A DNA stretch of 64,000 nucleotides from Pseudoalteromonas lipolytica. Lineage in GTDB: Bacteria > Pseudomonadota > Gammaproteobacteria > Enterobacterales > Alteromonadaceae. Shown here in pieces: positions 56,354 to 64,000 of the stretch (its first letter is position 1; every line of letters begins with the position of its first letter). Where the stretch lies: contig NZ_FPAZ01000016.1 of the NCBI RefSeq assembly GCF_900116435.1, forward strand, positions 34,613-98,612, given 5' to 3'. The notes below the pieces were generated by a model, which made no database searches, had not been told where the DNA came from, and saw only the letters and a program-made list of their open reading frames with translations. The position numbers and the translations under genes are program-made.

Positions 56354-57394
56354 ATGGAGCACGCAATTGTCCGTCACGATTGGACCCACCAACAAGTAAA
56401 AGCATTATTTGATATGCCATTTAACGATTTACTGTTTAAAGCGGCCAGTGTTCACCGCGAAAATTTCAATCCTAATGAAGTTCAAATTTCAACGCTACTT
56501 TCTATTAAAACGGGTGCATGCCCAGAAGACTGTAAATACTGCCCACAATCAGGACATTATAAAACAGATCTTGAGCGTGAGCGCCTTATGGAAGTAGAAA
56601 AAGTTGTTGAGCAAGCGCGTGCTGCAAAAGAAAAAGGAGCTACGCGTTTTTGTATGGGTGCTGCGTGGTCAGATCCTAAAGATCGTGACATGCCTTACAT
56701 CGAAAAAATGGTGCAAGAAGTTAAAGAATTAGGCCTTGAAACATGTATGACTTTAGGCATGCTCGATAATCAAAAAGCGCACGCCTTAAAAGAAGCAGGA
56801 CTTGATTATTACAATCATAACCTAGACACCTCACCAGAATATTACCAACAGATTATTACCACCCGTACTTATCAAGACCGTTTAAATACAATAGACAACG
56901 TACGCGATGCAGGCATGAAAGTATGTTCTGGCGGTATTGTTGGCATGGGTGAACAAGCCGCAGACCGTTATGGTTTATTGATGCAACTTGCAAACTTAGA
57001 TCAGCAACCAGAGAGTGTGCCTATCAATATGCTGGTAAAAGTAAAAGGCACGCCACTGGAAGATGTCGATGACCTTGATCATTTTGAATTTATTCGCACC
57101 ATCGCTGTGGCACGAATTATGATGCCAAAAAGTTATGTACGTTTATCGGCAGGGCGTACTGCGATGAACGAGCAAATGCAATCGATGTGTTTCTTTGCAG
57201 GCGCTAATTCTATTTTCTATGGTGATAAGCTACTCACAACAGAAAACCCAGAAGCGGATGCCGATATGATGCTGATTAAAAAGCTGGGTATGAACCCTGA
57301 AAAACGTGAAGATTATTCAGATGAAGCTGTCGCGGCTTCACTTTCTTCAAAAGTGGCCGACAAAGCAACATCAGAACTATTTTACGAAGCTTAA
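56354..57394 (+). CDS. bioB: biotin synthase
   Basis: 346 aa radical-SAM enzyme that inserts sulfur into dethiobiotin. The 4Fe-4S/SAM motif is C56-x3-C60-x2-C63 ([12 protein letters not shown]); the 2Fe-2S ligands lie in later Cys residues and the Arg in [12 protein letters not shown]. It begins the bioB-F-C-D run; an AGAAGA-type ribosome site precedes the ATG. It needs flavodoxin, encoded by fldA in this window. bioF follows after 7 bp. Confidence 0.97.
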   Translation: MEHAIVRHDWTHQQVKALFDMPFNDLLFKAASVHRENFNPNEVQISTLLSIKTGACPEDCKYCPQSGHYKTDLERERLMEVEKVVEQARAAKEKGATRFCMGAAWSDPKDRDMPYIEKMVQEVKELGLETCMTLGMLDNQKAHALKEAGLDYYNHNLDTSPEYYQQIITTRTYQDRLNTIDNVRDAGMKVCSGGIVGMGEQAADRYGLLMQLANLDQQPESVPINMLVKVKGTPLEDVDDLDHFEFIRTIAVARIMMPKSYVRLSAGRTAMNEQMQSMCFFAGANSIFYGDKLLTTENPEADADMMLIKKLGMNPEKREDYSDEAVAASLSSKVADKATSELFYEA

Positions 57395-57401
57395 ACACGT
57401 T

Positions 57402-58535
57402 ATGCCTTTTGAATTTATTGCACAGCATCTTCAAGCGCGTAAAGAAGATGCTTTACTTAGGCAGCGCCAACTGGTCGAAGAGTCAAACGGACGCTTTATT
57501 CGTATTGCAGGAAAACAGTACTTAAATTTTGCCAGCAATGATTATTTAGGCTTCGCTGATGAACTCGTTACAGTGAGTGAGCTGCCACTAGGCAGTCACA
57601 GTTCAGCATTAGTAAATGGCTATAATAAACCGCAACAGGCTCTTGAGCAGCGCCTATGTGAGTTACTCGGTTATGAAAGTGCCATGCTTTTCAACAGTGG
57701 CTTTAGTGCAAATAGCAGTGTGTTAAAAGCCTTGTTTAACGATAAAGCTGTGGCGCAATCTGCCGCAATTTTTCAAGATAAACTCAATCATGCTAGTTTG
57801 ATTGATGGCGGTCTCCATTCTCAAGCGGCGATGGTGCGGTTTAATCATAATGATTTAAAGCACTTAGAGTCACGCATACAAAAATCGAAAGCTAAACATA
57901 AACTCATTGTGAGTGAAGGCGTGTTTTCGATGGATGGTGATAAAGCACCTGTTGCACAGCTGTGCGAACTTGCGCATAACTATAATGCCTGGCTAATGAT
58001 TGATGACGCCCACGGGTTTGGTGTGTTAGGTAAGCACGGGCTTGGTAGCTGTGAAGTGCACAAACCCGATTTATTGATCATTACATTTGGTAAAGCCCTC
58101 GCTAGCAGTGGTGCATGCTTGCTGGCGAGTAAATCGGTTATTGATTACATGCTGCAATTTAACCGTGATTATATCTATTCAACAGCCATGTCGCCTGTGA
58201 TGGCAAGTAGTACGCGTGTACAACTAGAAAAAATACTGGCCGCTGATAATAAACGTATGCAGCTTTTTAAAAATATTGCGTATTTTAAAACATTAGCAAA
58301 AGCGAAAAACTTAGCGCTTATGGATTCAGATACAGCAATACAACCATTGGTACTCGGTGATGCCGCACAAACGGTTGATGTGGCGAATAAGCTAAAACAG
58401 TGTGGAATTTGGTTAACAGCCATTCGTCCACCAACCGTACCTTTTAATACATCGCGGTTAAGAGTCACACTTAGCAGTGCCCATCAGCTCGATGATATAA
58501 ACACGTTGGTAGATACGTTAGTGGAGTGCTTATGA
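57402..58535 (+). CDS. bioF: 8-amino-7-oxononanoate synthase
   Basis: 377 aa PLP enzyme that condenses pimeloyl-ACP/CoA with alanine. Motifs: FASNDYLGFADE, LFNSGFSANSS, SEGVFSMDGDKAP, IDDAHGFGVLG and the PLP lysine in TFGKALASSGA. I start it at the ATG at 57402, 7 bases after the bioB stop; the longer open frame into bioB is not supported by homologues. Its stop overlaps the bioC start (ATGA). Confidence 0.95.
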   Translation: MPFEFIAQHLQARKEDALLRQRQLVEESNGRFIRIAGKQYLNFASNDYLGFADELVTVSELPLGSHSSALVNGYNKPQQALEQRLCELLGYESAMLFNSGFSANSSVLKALFNDKAVAQSAAIFQDKLNHASLIDGGLHSQAAMVRFNHNDLKHLESRIQKSKAKHKLIVSEGVFSMDGDKAPVAQLCELAHNYNAWLMIDDAHGFGVLGKHGLGSCEVHKPDLLIITFGKALASSGACLLASKSVIDYMLQFNRDYIYSTAMSPVMASSTRVQLEKILAADNKRMQLFKNIAYFKTLAKAKNLALMDSDTAIQPLVLGDAAQTVDVANKLKQCGIWLTAIRPPTVPFNTSRLRVTLSSAHQLDDINTLVDTLVECL

Positions 58536-59326
58536 GCCAATTAGCACACAGTACTGCTCACGTCGCAAAAGATCACAAGCTGTCCACAGCGAGTCAGTTT
58601 TCGAAAGCGGCAGCGCATTACAACAGCCATGCTAACGTTCAAAAGCAAGCAGCAGCGCATTTAATCAAACTGCTTGCGAATAAAAATCAACAGGGCGTTT
58701 GCCTCGATTTAGGTGCAGGACCGCTGGTTAATACAGCCCTATTGCAACAATATTTTGCAACGGTAGTGGCGATGGACTTAAGCCACGCCATGTTAAACAC
58801 CGATAAAAGTCGTGAATATTTAAAGCTGTGTGCCGATATGGATAATTTGCCACTGCAAAAAAACAGTGTTGATTGCGTATTCAGTAATTTTGCCGTGCAA
58901 TGGTCGGCAGATTTACCCTTGCTTTTTAAACAGCTGTTTGCCGTGCTTAAAGACAATGGTCGGGTGTATTTAAGTTGTGTTATTGCAGGCTCATTACACG
59001 AAATTAAACAGGCTTTTTCCTGTTTAGATGACCAGTCTCGTATTAATCAATTTCACTCATCCGACAATGTCACACAGTATGCGAAGGCTGCTGGATTTAA
59101 GGTGAATTTTGCAGTAGATACTTGTTATACCGACGCTTATAAAAGCCCACTTGAGGCAATACGTTCAATTAAGGCCATTGGCGCTACGTCATTACACAGT
59201 AATAAAAAGCGTCAGGGTCTTTTAACAAAGCAAGCATTGAATAACGTGTGCAAGGCATATCCTCTGGTTGATGGGCATGCTAGAGTGAGTTATCACGTCG
59301 TACTTTTAGAATTAGAAAAACAATGA
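58532..59326 (+). CDS. bioC: malonyl-ACP O-methyltransferase BioC
   Basis: 264 aa SAM-dependent methyltransferase that caps malonyl-ACP at the start of pimelate synthesis. SAM motif I is CLDLGAGPL; later VVAMDLSHAML and CVFSNFAVQWSADLP match BioC. The ATG at 58532 has GGAG 5 bases upstream and overlaps the bioF stop. The bioD ATG overlaps its stop by 4 bases, so F, C and D are coupled. No bioH is in the window. Confidence 0.92.
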   Translation: MSQLAHSTAHVAKDHKLSTASQFSKAAAHYNSHANVQKQAAAHLIKLLANKNQQGVCLDLGAGPLVNTALLQQYFATVVAMDLSHAMLNTDKSREYLKLCADMDNLPLQKNSVDCVFSNFAVQWSADLPLLFKQLFAVLKDNGRVYLSCVIAGSLHEIKQAFSCLDDQSRINQFHSSDNVTQYAKAAGFKVNFAVDTCYTDAYKSPLEAIRSIKAIGATSLHSNKKRQGLLTKQALNNVCKAYPLVDGHARVSYHVVLLELEKQ

Positions 59327-60006
59327 AAGAATTTTTTATCACTGGCACGGACACCGATGCCGGTAAAACCCATGTCACCAGTTTATTATTAAAGCTGCTA
59401 GCACAACATAAACGACGAGCGGTTGGTTACAAACCCATTGCAGCAGGGGCTGAGATGGCTTTTGGTGAATTGGTAAATGAAGATGCGCTAACCTTAATGG
59501 AAAGCTCGTCTGTTGGTGCTAAGTACACAATTGTGAATCCGTTTACTTATGAGCCACCAATTGCTCCGCACATTGCCGCAGCGAAAGTTGGCGATAGACT
59601 CACCTTTGAGAAACTAGATAGCGCGTATGAGAATGTGAAAGCACTCAATACTGATTATATTCTGACAGAAGGGGCCGGTGGTTGGTGCTTACCCATTAAC
59701 GAAACTGACTTGTTATCTGATTGGGTTAAACAGCAAAACCTCAATGTTATTTTGGTTGTAGGCATGAAACTGGGTTGTTTAAATCATGCTTTATTGACTG
59801 CCGCTCATTTTAAAGCGTCGGGCGTAAACTGTGTAGGATGGATAGCAAATCATGTTGACCCCACCATGCAAGAACAAGAGGCTAATTTACAGACCCTTAA
59901 AAATACTTTACCGTTTCCGCTATTAGGTATTACCCCCTACACAGAAAAAACTCCTAAATTAAATATTTATAAAACCTTACTTGAAATTTTATCCATTCAC
60001 CCATAA
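59323..60006 (+). CDS. bioD: dethiobiotin synthetase
   Basis: 227 aa ATP-dependent enzyme that closes the ureido ring of dethiobiotin. The P-loop is ITGTDTDAGKTHV; KPIAAGAE and EGAGGWCLPINE follow as in BioD; the Mg-binding and diaminopelargonate-binding residues lie in these motifs. It is last in the bioBFCD operon, with ATGA overlap to bioC. No clear T-run terminator follows; two stem-loops lie between it and htpX. Confidence 0.95.
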   Translation: MKEFFITGTDTDAGKTHVTSLLLKLLAQHKRRAVGYKPIAAGAEMAFGELVNEDALTLMESSSVGAKYTIVNPFTYEPPIAPHIAAAKVGDRLTFEKLDSAYENVKALNTDYILTEGAGGWCLPINETDLLSDWVKQQNLNVILVVGMKLGCLNHALLTAAHFKASGVNCVGWIANHVDPTMQEQEANLQTLKNTLPFPLLGITPYTEKTPKLNIYKTLLEILSIHP

Positions 60007-60039
60007 TAATTGAGTTGTTACTTTTGACATACTCTGTCA

Positions 60040-60152
60040 CAATTGGTTGCAATTAGTTCCTTGTAACCAATTGCTTTAAAACTAAACTAAAGGTAGTAAC
60101 AAGCTCAGTTAATTTTATTAACTAACGGTTTTTAATCATGCCGTTAGTTAAT
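60040..60152. promoter_or_regulatory. tandem stem-loops upstream of htpX
   Basis: CAATTGGTTGCAA (60040-60052) pairs with TTGTAACCAATTG (60061-60073), with a G-U in RNA, over an 8 nt loop. ATTAACTAACGG (60117-60128) pairs perfectly with CCGTTAGTTAAT (60141-60152) over 12 nt. TTGACA is at 60024-60029. They may lie in the htpX leader or end bioD transcription without a T-run. Confidence 0.45.
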
Positions 60153-60181
60153 ACAATTGGTATGTTTATTCTGAGGTTTTT

Positions 60182-61042
60182 ATGAAGCGTGTATTCTTGT
60201 TTCTACTGACTAACTTAGCGGTCATGCTAGTGTTAGGCATTGTGTTGTCTATTGTGATGAGTGTACTGGGTATTAGTCATCGCAGTTTAGGCGGCATTCT
60301 AGTCATTTCGACCGTATTTGGTTTTGGCGGCTCATTTATTTCGTTATTTATGTCGAAATGGATGGCTAAAAAGTCAACGGGCGCTCATGTTATTGAACAG
60401 CCTCGTTCAGAAACTGAACAATGGCTTGTTTCAACTGTGGCTGCACAGGCTAAAAAAGCAGGCATTGCAATGCCTGAAGTGGCCATTTACGACAGCCCTG
60501 AAATGAACGCATTTGCAACTGGGCCTAGTAAAAACAACTCGTTAGTTGCTGTGAGTACAGGTTTATTACACAACATGAATCAAGACCAAGCGGAAGCTGT
60601 TTTGGCGCATGAAGTATCGCATATTGCTAATGGTGACATGGTCACGCTTACGCTTATTCAAGGCGTGGTGAATACCTTTGTTATCTTTATGGCAAAAGTA
60701 TTGGCAGGTATTGTTGATAACTTTATCAATAGCGATGAAGAAGAAGGTGGCAGTAGCTGGACTTACTTCTTGTTTGATATGATTTTCCAAATGTTATTTG
60801 GTGTATTAGCGAGTGTAATTGTGGCCTACTATAGCCGTAAACGTGAGTTTTCGGCGGATGCAGGCGCTGCAAAACTTGTTGGCGCAGATAAAATGCGCAG
60901 CGCACTTGAGCGTTTAAAGCAAAACCACCCATCGCAACTAGAAGGTTCAATGATGGCATTTGGTATTGCAAGCGGTAAAGGTGTCGCTGAGTTATTCTCA
61001 TCTCACCCGCCACTTGATGAGCGTATTAACGCCTTACGTTAA
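60182..61042 (+). CDS. htpX: membrane zinc protease HtpX
   Basis: 286 aa inner-membrane M48 metalloprotease that degrades damaged membrane proteins. The N-terminal hydrophobic pair ([38 protein letters not shown]) is followed by the active site H143-E-V-S-H ([11 protein letters not shown]) and further membrane segments ([15 protein letters not shown]), then the third ligand region [14 protein letters not shown]. The C-terminal [13 protein letters not shown] is conserved. In E. coli it is part of the Cpx/heat-shock response; here two stem-loops precede it. Confidence 0.96.
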   Translation: MKRVFLFLLTNLAVMLVLGIVLSIVMSVLGISHRSLGGILVISTVFGFGGSFISLFMSKWMAKKSTGAHVIEQPRSETEQWLVSTVAAQAKKAGIAMPEVAIYDSPEMNAFATGPSKNNSLVAVSTGLLHNMNQDQAEAVLAHEVSHIANGDMVTLTLIQGVVNTFVIFMAKVLAGIVDNFINSDEEEGGSSWTYFLFDMIFQMLFGVLASVIVAYYSRKREFSADAGAAKLVGADKMRSALERLKQNHPSQLEGSMMAFGIASGKGVAELFSSHPPLDERINALR

Positions 61043-61077
61043 ATAAACTTATAACGTGAGTTGCTAATTAACACATT

Positions 61078-61104
61078 AAAAAGCCAGCTTGTTGCTGGCT
61101 TTTT
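61078..61104. terminator. terminator after htpX
   Basis: AAAAAGCCAGC (61078-61088) pairs with GCTGGCTTTTT (61094-61104) over TTGTT. The genes on both sides converge here, so it can serve both. Confidence 0.88.
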
Positions 61105-61108
61105 GTTT

Positions 61109-61315
61109 TTATTCACTTTGACTTTTTTCTCTTTCGAGTTGCTGTGGTAGTAATACTTCAACGATTTCTCTGGCTGGCAGTGTGTATCTCACACCGTCAA
61201 ACATGACCGATGTGTGCTCATCAATACTCGTGATGCCTGTTAAGGTCCAGCCTTCGCCTCGTTCTTTGCAATAAACAGTGGTGGTTGGTTGAATTACTTT
61301 AAATTCTTCACTCAT
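61109..61315 (-). CDS. small hypothetical protein
   Basis: 68 aa, unknown. It begins MSEEFKVIQPTTTVYCKERG, then EGWTLTGITSIDEHTSVMFD and a Glu/Gln-rich C-terminus. No known motif or membrane segment. It has a plausible beta-rich small domain. The ATG at 61315 is followed by an acidic run, and a terminator lies just after its stop. It is real-looking by length and placement but unsupported by family knowledge. Confidence 0.55.
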   Translation of the reverse strand: MSEEFKVIQPTTTVYCKERGEGWTLTGITSIDEHTSVMFDGVRYTLPAREIVEVLLPQQLEREKSQSE

Positions 61316-61395
61316 CGTACTAAACCTAATTGCTTGTAATTGCGCTTATAGTAAGACAATAATGCCTGCTCATAAAGTAAAAAGAAGAAATAGAC

Positions 61396-61875
61396 GTGTC
61401 TTGTGATGACAACTATGCCTACGATTTAAGGCCCATACGCCATAAAGATTGCCAAGCAATATGGGAGATTTTAAAAGATCCTCAAGTGCAGTCATTTAAT
61501 GACTATAAAAGTGATTTAACAAAAGGTGACGTATACGATTTTATTCAAGGTGATATCGAAGGTTTTTATAACCAGCAAGGTATACGTTTAGTGATTGTTT
61601 TACGAAGCAATGGCTTAGTAATTGGCAGTATTGGGCTATTTAACATAATAGATGGGCAGGGTGTGTTAGGCTTTGAACTCGCATCTCACTACTTTGGTAA
61701 GGGGATAATGCAAAAAGTGCTGTTAGAGTTTTTTCAAAAACTAAATGTGTTTATAACAACCCCTGTCGATAAAGTGCATGCAATTGTTCAACCCGAGAAT
61801 ACAGCTTGCATAAAGCTGCTTGCAAAATGTGGTTTTGAACTTAACAATGAGCTGTGGACAAAACACATCACTTAA
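61396..61875 (+). CDS. GNAT family N-acetyltransferase
   Basis: 159 aa from a GTG at 61396 (no ATG fits better; purine-rich AAAGAAGAAA upstream). The GNAT core is visible: LRPIRHKDCQAIWEILKDPQ, then VIGSIGLFNI, LGFELASHYFGKGIMQKVL (acetyl-CoA-binding strand/helix) and HAIVQPENTACIKLLAKCGF. It is of the ribosomal-protein acetyltransferase-like (RimJ/RimL) type; the substrate is not known. Confidence 0.85.
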   Translation: MSCDDNYAYDLRPIRHKDCQAIWEILKDPQVQSFNDYKSDLTKGDVYDFIQGDIEGFYNQQGIRLVIVLRSNGLVIGSIGLFNIIDGQGVLGFELASHYFGKGIMQKVLLEFFQKLNVFITTPVDKVHAIVQPENTACIKLLAKCGFELNNELWTKHIT

Positions 61876-61959
61876 AGATGTTATTATAGTACAAGCTTGT
61901 TATGGCAAAATGGCTACTATAAAATGAGCGCCTGTTTAATGAGAGGACCTTAAGTCGGT

Positions 61960-62391
61960 ATGGCCAAAGCTAAACCTGTTTCGACTATTGAAAGTTATGG
62001 CATCTACAGTCATTGGGATGCAAAAGAAAAAGACCTACCACAAATCACTGAATTTACCACGGATGTGCCAGCCGAGTTAGATATCGAATTTGGCTTTATT
62101 GTTAATATTAAAAAAGCAAAAGGCCAAAAAATTAAGTTCTGTGTGTATCATCCAAATATTCCCGATGATGACGGTGAAATAATGCCGCCATTTGAAGGTG
62201 AAGAGTATGTAAAAACAAACGACTGGCAGTTTTACTTAGGCGATACTATCTGGGCGCCTGTTGATAATAAAGTGGGTATTTGGCGCATGACTATTGAGCT
62301 AAATGGCCATATAATTGCAGATAAATCGTTTAACTTACTGAAACCAAGCGAAGGCTCAGCCAACGATTTTTGGAAGCATCGCGGCTATTAA
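61960..62391 (+). CDS. DUF3859 family protein
   Basis: 143 aa soluble protein of unknown function. Characteristic stretches are IESYGIYSHWD, IEFGFIVNIKKAKGQKI and WRMTIELNGHIIADKSFNL, which fit a beta-sandwich domain. It lies upstream of the GFA-family gene, 17 bp away, on the same strand; the two may share a transcript. Confidence 0.78.
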   Translation: MAKAKPVSTIESYGIYSHWDAKEKDLPQITEFTTDVPAELDIEFGFIVNIKKAKGQKIKFCVYHPNIPDDDGEIMPPFEGEEYVKTNDWQFYLGDTIWAPVDNKVGIWRMTIELNGHIIADKSFNLLKPSEGSANDFWKHRGY

Positions 62392-62408
62392 AAACCACAA
62401 GAGGGAAT

Positions 62409-62819
62409 ATGTACCAAGGAAGCTGTTTGTGTCGCAAAGTAACGGTAACAATTGCTGGTGGCATAGATTCAATTATTCATTGCCATTGCTCACTATGCCG
62501 TAAAAATTCGGGTACCGCTTATGCGACGAATGGGTTTATTCGCCGTGATGGGTTTGCAATTACACAAGGTAAGCAGTATCTGAGTGCGTTTGAATTTAAA
62601 GCCGGTAGAATACGTTATTTTTGTCGCTGTTGTGGCTCGCCTATTTACAGTGAAAATAAAGAGGATATGAGTCGTTTGCGTATACGCTTAGGTCTATTGG
62701 ACAGCGATATTACAGAGCGTCCGATTAGCCATAACTTTGTCAGTTCGAAAGCCAATTGGGATACCTTCGACAGTGATATTCCATGTTATGATGGTTTTGA
62801 ACCAAGCAGACGTAAGTAA
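62409..62819 (+). CDS. GFA family protein (zinc-binding, CENP-V/GFA fold)
   Basis: 136 aa with the GFA zinc motifs: CLCRKVTV (Cys 6 and 8), HCHCSLCRKNSGTAY and YFCRCCGSPIYSE. The founding member activates formaldehyde with glutathione, but most members have unknown roles. I start it at the ATG at 62409 with GAGGG 3 bases upstream; a longer open frame would overlap the DUF3859 gene. The next gene follows after 5 bp. Confidence 0.9.
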   Translation: MYQGSCLCRKVTVTIAGGIDSIIHCHCSLCRKNSGTAYATNGFIRRDGFAITQGKQYLSAFEFKAGRIRYFCRCCGSPIYSENKEDMSRLRIRLGLLDSDITERPISHNFVSSKANWDTFDSDIPCYDGFEPSRRK

Positions 62820-62824
62820 CCATT

Positions 62825-63136
62825 ATGATAGCCACGACGCCCAAACCCCCGTATTACGCAGTTATATTTACGAACACCTTATCTGAGAACACCGCAGGCT
62901 ATGAAGAAATGGCTAACCGTATGGTTGAGCTTGCCGAGCAACAACCTGGTTTTTTAGGCATGGAATCAGTGCGTGATGGTGTAGGGATTACCGTTTCTTA
63001 CTGGCAAAGCCTAGATGCTATTAAGTCGTGGAAACAACATGTTGAGCACCTCAACGCTCAACAACTTGGTCGCGATAAATGGTATAACGCATTTACAACA
63101 CGTATCGCAAAAGTAGAACGTGAATACTCGCTGTAG
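62825..63136 (+). CDS. antibiotic biosynthesis monooxygenase (ABM) domain protein
   Basis: 103 aa, a single ABM/dimeric alpha-beta barrel domain (YYAVIFTNTL, MANRMVELAEQQPGFLGMES, ITVSYWQSLDAIKSWKQHVE). Such small proteins include haem-degrading and quinone monooxygenases as well as uncharacterised ones. It is the last gene of the GFA unit; no signal peptide. It could be a stress-related enzyme, but this is not shown. Confidence 0.85.
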   Translation: MIATTPKPPYYAVIFTNTLSENTAGYEEMANRMVELAEQQPGFLGMESVRDGVGITVSYWQSLDAIKSWKQHVEHLNAQQLGRDKWYNAFTTRIAKVEREYSL

Positions 63137-63629
63137 AATAGCAGTAACAATAAGAACACATCATACTCTATCTTTATTAATTACACTCTCAGCAATTGAG
63201 TGGGGAAGTATAATAATTAATCGCAAGAACGATGGTTCAAGCCCTAAGTAACATCTAATTTAGTCGAATTAACTTTGCAGAGCTGAGTTAATTTTGTTTA
63301 TCTTTTGCATTTTTGTCGCTTCTTTATTACCAATAACATGTCTTAATTTCGTGCATAAACCCCAGTTGCATTTTGCACTCAGTTACCAGCAAGCCGCATA
63401 CGTAATATCAGAACAGTGACTTAATTTCTCCCCATGACATCGAAAATACGCTAGGTATGTAAAAGCTCGCAAAATAGAGGAGTAGGGAAAAATAAGAGTT
63501 TTCACAATGGTGTTATCGATAACATCTTTTATGTGTATGTATTTATATTCAATTAGCTTTTAATGATTTGAATGTAATTATCGTTATTGCAGTGTCGTAC
63601 AGGGTACGTTGGCATAGAGTTATTTATCT
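63137..63629. other. gene-free AT-rich stretch before the IS end
   Basis: About 490 bases without a supported gene. No RNA gene, long repeat or known motif is recognised. It ends at the A-rich left arm of a split terminator. Confidence 0.4.
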
Positions 63630-63652
63630 AAAAAATAAAGCCCACGATTGTG
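63630..63652. terminator. left arm and apex of a terminator cut by the IS (predicted)
   Basis: A6-TAAAGCC (63630-63642) followed by CACGATTGTG (63643-63652), which folds as CAC-GATT-GTG. The IS end begins at 63653, so only the left arm and apex remain here. The right arm is predicted beyond the window. Confidence 0.55.
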
Positions 63653-64000
63653 TAATGCCAGTCAGTTAAGAGCTGACTGGCATTTTCTTTTGTAAGGATA
63701 CTTATTTGGTTTCCTTCTTATCACCCTTGGATAATGCCTGTCTGGTAGCCTATCGGGTAAGATAAACAACCTAAGTGTTGTCAGTAACTCATCATAATGA
63801 ACAGGTAACTTACTTGCACTATGTATTGGCGTAAACATGAAGAAAGCGATTACCTGCCGCATAGATTGGCTAAAGCTTAATTGAGTAGGCAAGATATCTT
63901 CTTCTTTAGTTGCATCAAGCATGATTATGCGTATTAAGTTGTAAGCGAGTAGTAATCCCCATAACTCTTGGCGTACCATGTCTGGCTTCCTACTACGTAA
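63653..64000 (-). mobile_element. IS4-family insertion sequence, partial (right edge of window)
   Basis: The end TAATGCCAGTCAGTTAAG (63653-63670) matches the IS4-type terminal repeat and equals the left end of the 183 bp element at 33030. It also forms a 12 bp stem (63654-63665 with 63673-63684) followed by TTCTTTT. The transposase runs inward from the window edge and its stop lies in the terminal repeat. The far end is outside the window. Confidence 0.88.
63662..64000 (-). CDS. IS4 family transposase, C-terminal part
   Basis: The frame is open to the window edge; the visible ~112 residues are the C-terminus of a DDE transposase (LRSRKPDMVRQELWG, LLLAYNLIRIIML, ending in LPDRHYPRVIRRKPNKYPYK). 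The RQELWG-AYNLIR region is typical of the IS4 group after the catalytic Glu. The catalytic DDE residues lie upstream, outside the window. It would cut and paste the element and probably also the miniature copy at 33 kb. Confidence 0.88.
   Translation of the reverse strand, partial: LRSRKPDMVRQELWGLLLAYNLIRIIMLDATKEEDILPTQLSFSQSMRQVIAFFMFTPIHSASKLPVHYDELLTTLRLFILPDRLPDRHYPRVIRRKPNKYPYKRKCQSALN

Noticed and set aside
1..64000. CRISPR arrays, prophage, integron or secretion-system genes
   Set aside because: No regularly spaced repeats, integrases, phage or cas-like proteins were seen; the window is mostly core genes apart from the two mobile ends.

Overview
The window looks like chromosomal DNA of a marine gammaproteobacterium of the order Alteromonadales, most likely Pseudoalteromonas or a close relative. 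This is inferred from the protein sequences, the low GC content judged by eye, and gene orders shared with Escherichia coli and Vibrio: thrS-infC-rpmI-rplT, sppA-ansA, ybfF-ybfE-fldA-fur, seqA-pgm, trmO-proS and bioA/bioBFCD. No species can be named from this alone. Nearly all of the window is core metabolism and housekeeping. Mobile DNA appears at two places: a 183 bp miniature element at about 33.1 kb and the end of an IS4-family insertion sequence at the right edge.

Layout. 0-4.2 kb: partial endonuclease/exonuclease/phosphatase protein, then the thrS-infC-rpmI-rplT translation cluster with its RNA-level controls. 4.3-11.2 kb: M14 peptidase, GloC-like hydrolase, Lrp-type regulator, SulP transporter, LytS/LytTR two-component pair. 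11.2-14.5 kb: pykA and gnd, divergent around a shared 422 bp control region. 14.5-22.8 kb: ansA, sppA, fadH, a DoxX protein, a YdjA-like nitroreductase, tRNA-Ser(UGA), fklB. 22.9-29 kb: the ybfF/DUF2788/ybfE/fldA/fur group on the minus strand, seqA-pgm and astE. 29.2-33 kb: bkd operon (branched-chain 2-oxoacid dehydrogenase E1 alpha, E1 beta, E2). 33-43.5 kb: miniature element, DUF805, putative metal exporter with a Fur box, M28 lipoprotein peptidase, DUF3025 plus a NatAB-like ABC exporter, hybrid histidine kinase, LpxH-like phosphoesterase. 43.6-54.2 kb: proS, trmO, small outer-membrane protein, acyl-CoA thioesterase, ETF-ubiquinone oxidoreductase and etfBA, PstS-like protein, asnS. 54.5-61 kb: P-loop kinase-like protein, the whole biotin locus, htpX. 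61-64 kb: small accessory genes and the IS4-family end.

How parts work together. bkd feeds branched-chain acyl-CoAs into oxidation, whose electrons pass through EtfAB and ETF-QO to ubiquinone. Both promoter regions carry the same kind of ACGT-NN-ACGT palindrome, which suggests one regulator (LiuR-type, inferred). fadH serves unsaturated fatty-acid oxidation and has a FadR-like site just before its start. pykA and gnd share a perfect 14 bp LacI-type palindrome.

The most interesting signal is at the two mobile ends. The miniature element (33030-33212) and the IS4-family element (from 63653) share an identical 18 bp end. The miniature element is flanked by a perfect 10 bp duplication, AGCTACGGCT, which is the top of the bkd operon's intrinsic terminator hairpin. 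Removing the element restores that terminator. The base run before the IS end, CACGATTGTG, has the same shape (3 bp stem, 4 nt loop, 3 bp stem) and follows an A-rich left arm. This suggests an IS4-type family that inserts into the apex of intrinsic terminators and brings hairpins of its own.
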